12,352 nt of DNA, taken from assembly GCA_002363575.1 (NCBI GenBank), contig DEWI01000119.1:1-12352 (forward strand), given 5' to 3'. A model generated the notes under the pieces. That model had not been told where the DNA came from and searched no databases. It saw nothing but the letters and a program-made list of their open reading frames with translations. Each line of letters opens with the position of its first letter. The stretch's first letter is position 1. Of this stretch, positions 6,247-12,352 are shown piece after piece. The stretch comes from Verrucomicrobia bacterium UBA3214 (GTDB lineage Bacteria; Verrucomicrobiota; Kiritimatiellia; RFP12; UBA1067). The position numbers were made by a program, and so were the translations under genes.

Positions 6247-7278
6247 ATGAAGACCAGGCTACTCACCACCGCGACGATCGCGGCATTTGCGGCGCTCGGC
6301 GCGTTCGCAGACAAAGTCACTTTCAAGAGCGGCTCTTTCCTGACGGGCGAAACCGGCACGATCCGCGACGGCAAGCTCGCGTTCAAGAGCGAGGACATCG
6401 GAGACGTCGAGATCGACATCGCCAAGATCGCCTATCTCGAATCTGAGAACGAGCATGTCGTTCAGTATCTCGACGGCACCAAGGAGACGAAGACCGTCTT
6501 CGTCCACGACGGACATCTCGTCTATTCCGACGGCGACAAGACGCGCAAGCTCGACATGGCCAAAGTCAAGGCGACCGACCCCGAGGAAGAGAAGTGGAAC
6601 GGCAGCGTGAACTTCTCCGGCGGCGTCACCCGCGGCAACACCGTCGGCGAATCCGCATCCATCATCGCCGATGCCAGCCGCCGCTGGGAGAAGGATCGCA
6701 TCACGGCCGATCTCGGCTACTACTTCGCGCAGTCCGGCAAGTCCAAGCAGGACAAGCAGAAGACCGAGAGCCGCTTCGAAGCACAGGCGCAGGAAGACCA
6801 CTTCTGGACCGGCAACGGCTTCTACAACTACATCAACGGCAAGTACGAGTTCGACCGCATCAACAACCTCGAATACCGCTGGCGCGCCGGCGCGGGCTTC
6901 GGCTACCAGTGGTTCGAGAAGCGCGATTTCGGCCTCGGCGCCATGTCCTTCAACCAGGAACTCGGCGCTTCCTACGTCGGCGAGAAGTACGAGAAGAAGA
7001 AATCCGACGACTACGGCGCGTTCCGCTACGCCCACCATTTCGCGTGGACTGTCGCGGCCGTCGAGGGTCTGGATTTCGTGCACAACTTCGAGTACATCCC
7101 GCAGGTTGACGATTGGCAGGACAACTACATGCTCGATACCGACGTCGGCCTGACCTACGCCTTCCGCGCCAACTGGCAGTTGATCGCCAAGGCCGAGTGG
7201 GACTACAAGTCCGAAGTCGCCGAAGGCACCAAGCACAGCGACATCCGCTACATCCTCGGCCTCGGCTACAAGTGGTAA
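6247..7278 (+). CDS. DUF481 (YdiY-like) outer-membrane beta-barrel protein
   Basis: A 343-residue protein. Residues 1-21 are a signal peptide (KTRLLTTATIAAFAALGAFA, cleavage before DKV). Residues 22-110 form a soluble beta-rich domain of repeating short strands (KVTFKSGSFLTGETGTIRDG, KLAFKSEDIGDVEIDIAKI), a layout recalled from verrucomicrobial DUF481 proteins. From 117 on comes the DUF481 barrel: WNGSVNFSGGVTRGNT (117-132), then alternating amphipathic strands with many aromatics (YRWRAGAGFGYQWF, 210-223), ending ILGLGYKW with a C-terminal aromatic, the classic outer-membrane assembly signal. Function of the family is largely unknown; a salt- or stress-induced porin-like role is suggested for some members. 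AGAAGGA (6227-6233) lies 13 bases before the ATG, somewhat far. Confidence 0.9.
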   Translation: MKTRLLTTATIAAFAALGAFADKVTFKSGSFLTGETGTIRDGKLAFKSEDIGDVEIDIAKIAYLESENEHVVQYLDGTKETKTVFVHDGHLVYSDGDKTRKLDMAKVKATDPEEEKWNGSVNFSGGVTRGNTVGESASIIADASRRWEKDRITADLGYYFAQSGKSKQDKQKTESRFEAQAQEDHFWTGNGFYNYINGKYEFDRINNLEYRWRAGAGFGYQWFEKRDFGLGAMSFNQELGASYVGEKYEKKKSDDYGAFRYAHHFAWTVAAVEGLDFVHNFEYIPQVDDWQDNYMLDTDVGLTYAFRANWQLIAKAEWDYKSEVAEGTKHSDIRYILGLGYKW

Positions 7279-7300
7279 GCGCGACGTATTGACGCTGAAT

Positions 7301-7351
7301 CGCGGTTTGCGGGCTTGGGCGGGCTTCGAGCCGGAAAACCCGCAAGCCGCG
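7301..7351. other. Branched hairpin between the DUF481 and radical SAM genes
   Basis: Bases 7301-7313 (cgcggtttgcggg) pair with 7339-7351 (cccgcaagccgcg) over 13 positions, with one G-U wobble if transcribed rightward. The loop holds a second hairpin, GGCT/AGCC at 7322-7332 around TCG. It starts 22 bases after the DUF481 stop. A pyrimidine-rich run (7355-7367) follows but is not a pure T tract. Either a terminator for the DUF481 gene or a structured leader for the radical SAM gene. Confidence 0.5.
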
Positions 7352-7386
7352 AAATTCTCTCCTCCCCGATTTCTGGAGTTCCGGCG

Positions 7387-8844
7387 ATGCGCATTGCGAT
7401 AGCCTATCCTCCGCTGCCGAGCGACAAGGGCGTCGCACTCTTGACGCAGAACAGGCAGTTCCAGTGGTTCTCCCGCCCGACGTACATCTTCCCCGTCGTG
7501 CCTGCCACGGCGGCGACGATGCTGAAGGCCGCCGGCCACGAAGTGCTTTTTCTCGATGGCATCGCGGCGGAAACGACCTGCGAGGAGTTCGATGCGAGAC
7601 TCGCGGCTTTCAAGCCCGATCTCGTAGTCGTGGAAACAAAGACGCCTGTCGTGAAACGCCATTGGCGGTGGATCGCCGGGCACCGCGCCGACTACCCGCG
7701 CTTTGCGCTCGTCGGCGACCACGTGACCGCGCTTCCGGAAGAATCCATGCGCGAGTGCCCGGTGGATTACGTCATCACCGGCGGCGACTGGGACTTCCTG
7801 CTCGCAAATATCGTCGCGAGCGCTTTCGATCCTTCGAAGTTCGAGCCGGGAATCTGGTACAGGAACGCCGACGGCTCCCCCGCCAATACCGGGCGCTTCA
7901 GGCTCGACCACGATCTGAACGCGGCGCCATGGATCGACCGCGAGCTCGTCCACTGGGAATTGTACGCGAAGAAGAACGGCAACTTTCGCCGCACTCCCGG
8001 AACGTACATCATGGCGGGCCGCGATTGCTGGCACGCGAAATGCACATTCTGCTCGTGGACCACGCTGTACCCGAAATACCGCACGCGCGACTGGAAGAAC
8101 GTAGTCGATGAAATCGAGATGCTCGTCACGCGCTATGGCGTGCGCGAGATCATGGACGATTCCGGCTCCTTCCCCGTCGGGAAGTGGCTGACTGATTTCT
8201 GCAACGAGATGATCGCGCGCGGCCTCAACCGCAAGGTGAGGATAGATTGCAACATGCGCTTCGGGCGTCTCTCTTTCGAGGACTACGCGCTTATGCGCCG
8301 CGCCGGTTTCCGCCTCGTCCTGTTCGGCGTGGAATCGGCCAACCAGCGCACGCTCGACCGCTTTGTCAAGGCTCTCAAAGTCGAGGATGTCGAGAAGGGC
8401 GCGAAGTGGGCTTCCAAGGCCGGCCTCGATGTCCACCTGACTTTCATGTTTGGCCACGCTTGGGAAGACCGCGATGACGTCCGCCGCACCGTGGAACTCG
8501 CAAGGCGCCTGCTGGCCAATGGCTGCGCATCCACTTTGCAGTGCACGATGACGATCCCGTACCCCGGCACGCCGCTCTTCGCGGAGCTTAAAGCTTCCGA
8601 CGGCTTGACGACTCTCGATTGGGATGAATACGACATGCGGCGGCAGATAACGAAAACCCCGCTCGTCCCCGAAGACGAAATCAAGCGCGCCATCAGCGAT
8701 GTGTATCGCGGGTTCTTGCAGCCGCGCGCGCTTTGGCATCGCCTGACTACGACGCGCAACCTTTTCGATTTCCCTTTCTACTACCGCGGCATACGCTCGC
8801 TCTTCGGGCATCTGGCCGACTTCCGTCCGGGAAAGCGCTCGTGA
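7387..8844 (+). CDS. B12-binding-type radical SAM protein with CX4CX2C motif
   Basis: A 485-residue cytoplasmic protein. Residues 1-145 form a Rossmann-like B12-binding-type domain (MRIAIAYPPLPSDKG; VPATAATMLKAAGHEVLFLDG at 38-58), without a visible DxHxxG cobalamin-histidine motif. Residues 205-400 are the radical SAM domain: GRDCWHAKCTFCSW (211-224) supplies C214, C219 and C222 for the 4Fe-4S cluster, and LFGVESANQRTLD (312-324) is the typical strand-4 motif. The cysteine spacing is CX4CX2C rather than the standard CX3CX2C. The C-terminal 85 residues are helical with several aromatics (LFDFPFYYRG). GGAG at 7375-7378, 8 bases before the ATG, fixes the start. Such proteins carry out methylations, ring changes or other radical reactions; the substrate is not evident. 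Confidence 0.88.
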   Translation: MRIAIAYPPLPSDKGVALLTQNRQFQWFSRPTYIFPVVPATAATMLKAAGHEVLFLDGIAAETTCEEFDARLAAFKPDLVVVETKTPVVKRHWRWIAGHRADYPRFALVGDHVTALPEESMRECPVDYVITGGDWDFLLANIVASAFDPSKFEPGIWYRNADGSPANTGRFRLDHDLNAAPWIDRELVHWELYAKKNGNFRRTPGTYIMAGRDCWHAKCTFCSWTTLYPKYRTRDWKNVVDEIEMLVTRYGVREIMDDSGSFPVGKWLTDFCNEMIARGLNRKVRIDCNMRFGRLSFEDYALMRRAGFRLVLFGVESANQRTLDRFVKALKVEDVEKGAKWASKAGLDVHLTFMFGHAWEDRDDVRRTVELARRLLANGCASTLQCTMTIPYPGTPLFAELKASDGLTTLDWDEYDMRRQITKTPLVPEDEIKRAISDVYRGFLQPRALWHRLTTTRNLFDFPFYYRGIRSLFGHLADFRPGKRS

Positions 8845-8848
8845 GCCT

Positions 8849-8865
8849 GCGGCGCTTCGCGCCGC
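8849..8865. terminator. Hairpin between convergent genes (possible two-way terminator)
   Basis: GCGGCGC (8849-8855) pairs with GCGCCGC (8859-8865) around TTC, starting 4 bases after the radical SAM stop codon and lying 57 bases beyond the end of the - strand gene. No T tract follows on either strand. Position between converging transcripts supports a termination or transcript-protection role. Confidence 0.45.
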
Positions 8866-8922
8866 GCACCCCTCCCGATTCCGCGGTCGCGAGCGCCTTT
8901 CGTAAACCGTGAACGATAGTGT

Positions 8923-10725
8923 TCAGAGCGACACGCTTATTCTGTAGAATGCGCGTGGCGTGCTTTCGCCGGCCGCGCGCGGCGCCGTCAGGATGGCTTT
9001 GCCGCCGTCTCCAAGGATTGTCTCGCCTCTCGACCATTCTGCGTCGCCGGCGTTCGGCTGCGTGCTGCATTCCGCCGTGTATTTTAGTCCGGGGATGGTG
9101 TCAATTTCAAAAGCCGGCGCCTCGCCGTCGAGCGCTTGGCGCAACGCTTGCGTCGCGCAGGCTTGCGTGAGGACCGGCCTGACGCGCACGCCGGCCGCTT
9201 CGCCTTCAGGATCGAGCGCGAGCGTCGCGAATCCGCCGGAGAGCGAGATTGCGAATGCGCTTGTCACATCCATGCCGCCGGAGGCGATTCGCAGGCTGCG
9301 CTCGGCGGGTGCGGCGAATGGGGTTGCGACGAGATTCGTGATTACGGCAGTGCCATTGGGAGCGATTGTTCCTGTCGCGACGCCTTCGATGTTTCCGGAA
9401 ATCTCGCCATGCGGCCCGAAGAATATAGACGCGCCTTCATCGAGCGTCGCGTCGCCGCAAAGCGTTCGCTCAATGACGAGCGCGCCTTGGATGAAGACGC
9501 CGCCGCCGACGGCGAGGGCATCGCCTTCGCCTGTCGCGACGGTTTCGCCGCGCGCGATTTTCAGCGCGTCATCCGTCTGCGCGGCGCCGGACGCCAGCCA
9601 CGCGGAGAACGATTTCGCCGTGCCGCGGAAGGTGTATGCGCCGGCGGCGTCCGCTGTGGCGCTCTGCAATGTCTCGCTGCCGTGCGGGAGGAACGCGACC
9701 GAGCCGCCTTTTGCGACGGCGAGGCCTTGTGCGGTGGTGTAGCCGAGCGCCGTGCGCTTTGCGTCGAGCATGATGCGGAGTTTGCCGTTTTTGCCTACCT
9801 TCGCAAATTTCTCGAGCCCGGGTGTCACGCAGAGCGTTCCGCTATCGACGCGTATCTCGCCGCCGAAGGCGTCGGGAGACGCGCATTCAATACGTGTTTC
9901 GCTTCCTGACGCCGCGATCGCGCCGCTGCCGCGCAAGGCGTCGGCGCGCAGAACGGTGTTCGCTAGCGCGAGCGTCCTGCCTGCGCCCAAGTCCAGTGCT
10001 CCGCAGGCGAAGGAGGCGTTCGTAAGCGTCATGTCTTGCCCGTCGGAGGCGAGAGCCAAGGTGCCTGTGAAGTCGTCTAGAGTGTTCGGAAAGGTCGCCT
10101 CCGCGCCGCTCGCAAGGCGCAATTCTCCGGTGAAACCGCGCAGCGCCGAAGGCTCGCCGAGACCTCCGGAGAATTTGTACGTGCCGTCCGTAAGCGTCAA
10201 AACGCCATCGCCGTTTATCGAGCCGGAGCCGAAGCTTGGATTGTCGCCGCTTGTCGCGAATATCGTTTCGCCGTCGATGCGCATTGGCTGCGTCGCCGTG
10301 CCGCCGAAGACTTCATAGCGGCCGTCGGCAAGGAGAATCTGCGGGCCGAACGAGATTTGCAGCCTCGCGTGCGCCGCTTCGCCTTCGCCATGCGCGGCGA
10401 TCGCCAGTTCGAGCGAATCTGCATTCGCCGCGCCGCCCGTATCCAGGACGAGCGTCCAGACGCCGCCTCTCCCGGTCGTGGCGAGCGTCGCACCCTCCGG
10501 GAGACCGCCCGCGGCTTCGGCAGTCAGGCTGTCCGCGCCGGCCGTGAGGATGTCGCAAGTGAAGCGTCCGCCTGCGATCGCCCAGGTATGCGTGCCGCCG
10601 CGCAAAGTTTCCACGGCGTTGTAGTCTGCCCAGATTTCGAGAATCTGCGCGCCTGCGCATGCGAAGGCGCAGGAAGCCGCGAGGCAGAACGCCGCGGCTT
10701 TGGTTCGCTTGGATGCGGTTTGCAT
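8923..10725 (-). CDS. Large secreted beta-strand-rich (autotransporter passenger-like) protein
   Basis: A 600-residue protein. Residues 1-26 are a signal peptide (TASKRTKAAAFCLAASCAF core, cleavage probably after AGA). Residues 30-125 are a beta-rich N-terminal part. Residues 130-330 contain short Gly/Thr/Leu-rich strands such as GVLTLTDGTYKFSGG, RGFTGELRLASGA, DDFTGTLALASDG and DAFGGEIRVDSGTLCV, the style of autotransporter-associated or pectin-lyase-like beta-helix repeats. The last 55 residues (PGLKYTAECS... W ... FYRISVSL) resemble a beta-sandwich C-terminal domain common on secreted PVC proteins (recalled, not searched). No autotransporter barrel is present, so export across the outer membrane needs another system; the upstream secretin and pseudopilin genes are candidates. 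The 10725 start is chosen for the signal peptide; no Shine-Dalgarno is visible (upstream reads ctctctccgacagca), suggesting coupling to the gene ending 32 bases upstream. Confidence 0.8.
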   Translation of the reverse strand: MQTASKRTKAAAFCLAASCAFACAGAQILEIWADYNAVETLRGGTHTWAIAGGRFTCDILTAGADSLTAEAAGGLPEGATLATTGRGGVWTLVLDTGGAANADSLELAIAAHGEGEAAHARLQISFGPQILLADGRYEVFGGTATQPMRIDGETIFATSGDNPSFGSGSINGDGVLTLTDGTYKFSGGLGEPSALRGFTGELRLASGAEATFPNTLDDFTGTLALASDGQDMTLTNASFACGALDLGAGRTLALANTVLRADALRGSGAIAASGSETRIECASPDAFGGEIRVDSGTLCVTPGLEKFAKVGKNGKLRIMLDAKRTALGYTTAQGLAVAKGGSVAFLPHGSETLQSATADAAGAYTFRGTAKSFSAWLASGAAQTDDALKIARGETVATGEGDALAVGGGVFIQGALVIERTLCGDATLDEGASIFFGPHGEISGNIEGVATGTIAPNGTAVITNLVATPFAAPAERSLRIASGGMDVTSAFAISLSGGFATLALDPEGEAAGVRVRPVLTQACATQALRQALDGEAPAFEIDTIPGLKYTAECSTQPNAGDAEWSRGETILGDGGKAILTAPRAAGESTPRAFYRISVSL

Positions 10726-10740
10726 TGCTGTCGGAGAGAG

Positions 10741-10759
10741 GACGCGCGGCGCGCGCGTC
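10741..10759. other. GC hairpin overlapping the pseudopilin stop codon
   Basis: GACGCGCG (10741-10748) pairs with CGCGCGTC (10752-10759) around GCG. It covers part of the pseudopilin stop codon (10758-10760) and lies 15 bases upstream of the ATG of the downstream secreted-protein gene. No T tract. It may tune expression of the downstream gene relative to the pseudopilin. Confidence 0.4.
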
Positions 10760-11786
10760 AGATTTCGGAGATGGCGCGCTGCGCCGAGCGTATCGTGGCG
10801 GCGCACGGGTCGATGGCGCCCGCGAAGGTTATCTTGCCTGCGCGCGACGACGTGTCGATCCTGAAGAGCAGGATGTAGCGCGAGTAGAATTTCTTGTTCG
10901 GATACGTCGCGTACGGCGCGGATTCAAGCCCGGCGTCTGGAGAGCCGATTATCGAGGCGCTCTCGCCGAGGCCGAATGCGAACAGCGTTCCTCCCGTCGC
11001 CTTGACTTCCGCAAGGACGGCGTCGGCGGCGGCGCGATACGCGGCGGCGTACTGCGGCGGCGTCATGCCCTGCGTGTCGATCGTATCGATGAGCTGCTGG
11101 CCGCAATCGCGGTAGATTTCCCGCCCGGTCTTCGAGAAAGGCGAGATCGCGGCCACGACCATGCCATTCGTTATCGCGCGCGGGATGCACGCGGTGCGGT
11201 TCGCGTCAAGGCCGATCGACTCTTCATCGGAGAGGAAAGCGCCGTCGTCGCCTTTCATGTATTTCTGGCGCGGCGTCGCGAGCGCGTATGTGGTGTGGCG
11301 CATGAGATACTTGAAGCCCCAGTTGTTCAGCGCGTACGCTTCGTCGGCGGAGAGCGCGTACGGCAGCAGCGCGAAGTTCGCGAGATTCGGCGTCAAGCCG
11401 CTGTTGCGCTCCAGCGCCGTCTCCTGCGCGAGGCCATCGAGTTTGTCGCCGTCCGGTCCGCGGTAGAAGCCCGCGCCGTCGGTCTTCATCGACGTGCCGG
11501 CGGTATCGAAGAAGCCTTGCCGGGAAAGCTGCGCGCCGACTTCATCGTCGATCAGCGAATCGAGCTTGTCGATGCCGCGGCCGCCGAACGACAGATACGC
11601 TTCCACGCCGCGTTCGACCGCCTTCTGGCTGGCGAGCGAAACCTTGCGCGCCGCGGTTTCGCGCACGCCTCCGATTTTCGTCACGGCTAGCGTGGAGACG
11701 ATCGCGATGAGCGCGACCACCATGAGCAATTCGATCAATGTGAACGCCGCGCGCGCGGCGCAGTTTCTTCGTGCCTGCATTTTCAT
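10758..11786 (-). CDS. Long prepilin-like (type II secretion / type IV pilin family) protein
   Basis: A 342-residue protein with a type III (prepilin) signal: a basic leader of 14 residues (MKMQARRNCAARAA), then FTLIELLMVVALIAIVSTLAV. F15 would be the first mature residue and E19 is the conserved Glu+5 used in filament assembly; residues 15-36 are the membrane helix. The residue before the cleavage site is Ala instead of the near-invariant Gly. The globular part (about 300 residues) is twice or more the length of classical pseudopilins and is not a recognised enzyme. Start at 11786 is chosen because AAAAAGG lies 9 bases upstream on this strand; an ATG at 11822 has no such site. It lies between a secretin gene and a secreted-protein gene, pointing to a type II-like secretion or surface-pilus role. 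Confidence 0.85.
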   Translation of the reverse strand: MKMQARRNCAARAAFTLIELLMVVALIAIVSTLAVTKIGGVRETAARKVSLASQKAVERGVEAYLSFGGRGIDKLDSLIDDEVGAQLSRQGFFDTAGTSMKTDGAGFYRGPDGDKLDGLAQETALERNSGLTPNLANFALLPYALSADEAYALNNWGFKYLMRHTTYALATPRQKYMKGDDGAFLSDEESIGLDANRTACIPRAITNGMVVAAISPFSKTGREIYRDCGQQLIDTIDTQGMTPPQYAAAYRAAADAVLAEVKATGGTLFAFGLGESASIIGSPDAGLESAPYATYPNKKFYSRYILLFRIDTSSRAGKITFAGAIDPCAATIRSAQRAISEI

Positions 11787-11826
11787 TTGCGTGTGCCTTT
11801 TTCGATTGTGTGGAATTTCCATGGCC

Positions 11827-11845
11827 GGCGCGCGGGCGCCGCGCC
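11827..11845. other. GC hairpin after the secretin gene
   Basis: GGCGCG (11827-11832) pairs with CGCGCC (11840-11845) with a 7-base loop, 4 bases after the secretin stop on the - strand. No T tract on that strand, so readthrough into the pseudopilin gene is expected. Confidence 0.35.
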
Positions 11846-11849
11846 GTTT

Positions 11850-12352
11850 TCACGGTCGGGATTTATCCGGGTTTTTCGAGAGAGCGTCGAGGACGTCGCG
11901 GGAGATGCGGCCGCCTTCGTACGGCGTCAGGATGACGTGCGGCTTGATCAGCACGATGAGTTCCGTGCGCTCCTTGATTTTCTCCGTGCCGCGGAAGAGC
12001 CAGCCGACGAGCGGGAGCGAGCCAAGCACTGGCGTGCGCCAGTTCGTTTCGCCTTCCGTCTCCTTGACAAGGCCGCCCGCCATGACCGTCATGCCGTCGT
12101 TGGCGATGAACGTCCCCGCCAGCGAGCGGGATTCTACGTATTCGATTTCCCGCGCTTCGCCTTGCGAGCCGTTCACGGGGATCGATACTTTCTCGGGGCT
12201 GACTTCGCTGTTCTCCTGGAGAAGACGCAGCGTCACGGTCTTGTCGGCATTGATGTTCGGCGTGATGAGCAGCATGGTGCCGACGTCTTCCTTCGTTATT
12301 TCCACAGTCGTCGTGCCTTGCACAATCCCGGATTCCGACACTACGGTGTCGC
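11850..12352 (-). CDS. Type II/IV secretin (GspD/PilQ family), C-terminal part, truncated by window
   Basis: The reading frame is open to the right edge of the window; about 167 C-terminal residues are visible and the gene's start lies outside. Numbering from the valine at 12339-12341: TTVEITKEDVGTMLLITPNI (11-30) and DKTVTLRLLQENSEV (33-47) match the secretin beta-domain pattern; FIANDGMTVMAGGLVKET (78-95) matches the usual GETVxLGGL element; TPVLGSLPLVGWLFRG (103-118) is the hallmark secretin motif; ERTELIVLIKPHVI (124-137) is the terminal strand. Secretins form the multimeric outer-membrane channel of type II secretion, type IV pili or related machines; which of these cannot be told from this fragment. 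The stop is 63 bases before the prepilin-like gene's start, so the two are probably co-transcribed. Confidence 0.93.
   Translation of the reverse strand, partial: DTVVSESGIVQGTTTVEITKEDVGTMLLITPNINADKTVTLRLLQENSEVSPEKVSIPVNGSQGEAREIEYVESRSLAGTFIANDGMTVMAGGLVKETEGETNWRTPVLGSLPLVGWLFRGTEKIKERTELIVLIKPHVILTPYEGGRISRDVLDALSKNPDKSRP

Noticed and set aside
6259..8811. An 850-codon open frame on the - strand running across the DUF481 gene, the gap and the radical SAM gene
   Set aside because: Both + strand genes have clear family motifs and ribosome sites. The antisense frame gives an Arg/Ala/Val-rich low-information protein, as expected from GC-rich codon use read backward.
10647..10725. Lipoprotein signal in the secreted beta-rich protein (cysteines at residues 19 and 23)
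   Set aside because: Neither cysteine has a proper lipobox (no Leu/Val/Ile at -3); a normal signal-peptidase site after AGA is more likely.
8960..11690. Several + strand open frames of 170-340 codons over the secreted protein and pseudopilin genes
   Set aside because: The - strand reading has a signal peptide and a prepilin motif; the + strand products are Arg-rich or Ser/Pro-rich without motifs.
1..12352. CRISPR arrays, insertion sequences, integrases or toxin-antitoxin pairs
   Set aside because: No regular spaced repeats, no transposase or recombinase motifs and no small paired genes were found.

Overview
The window reads as a stretch of GC-rich bacterial chromosome. It has eight genes on the + strand (about 219-8844) converging on three genes on the - strand (8923-12352, the last one cut by the window edge). 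The organism is most likely a member of the PVC group (Kiritimatiellota / Verrucomicrobiota / Lentisphaerota type). This is inference from style, not from a marker gene: a very long prepilin-like protein with an FTLIE N-terminus, a large secreted beta-strand-rich protein ending in an FYRI-type C-terminal domain, a DUF481 outer-membrane protein with an N-terminal beta domain, and a HisRS with the REHYQWNLDII signature. Outer-membrane proteins (DUF481, secretin) show a diderm cell. No tRNA, rRNA, CRISPR array, transposase or phage gene was seen, and there is no gene-free stretch longer than 300 bases.

Left edge (1-218): no gene, but a striking 117-base element (11-127) bounded by a perfect 15-base inverted repeat and containing nested hairpins, followed by an extended -10 promoter (TGGTATAAT) for hisS.

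+ strand: hisS (histidyl-tRNA synthetase); a short methyltransferase-like protein that lacks the SAM-binding glycine loop; a secreted Sel1-repeat protein; a YmdB-family metallophosphoesterase; an N-acylglucosamine 2-epimerase-family enzyme behind a second extended -10 promoter; a membrane-anchored helical/HEAT-like protein; a DUF481 outer-membrane beta-barrel protein; and a B12-binding-type radical SAM protein with a CX4CX2C cluster motif. Gaps are 33-108 bases, several holding GC-rich hairpins, so this is probably several short transcription units read the same way. The genes do not form one obvious pathway.

- strand (transcribed right to left): C-terminal part of a type II/IV secretin, then a 342-residue prepilin-like protein, then a 600-residue secreted beta-strand-rich protein. 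The tight order (secretin, pseudopilin, exported protein) suggests a small secretion or surface-display operon. This is the most interesting system-level feature here, although the rest of the operon lies outside the window. The two gene sets meet at 8845-8922, which holds a strong hairpin.
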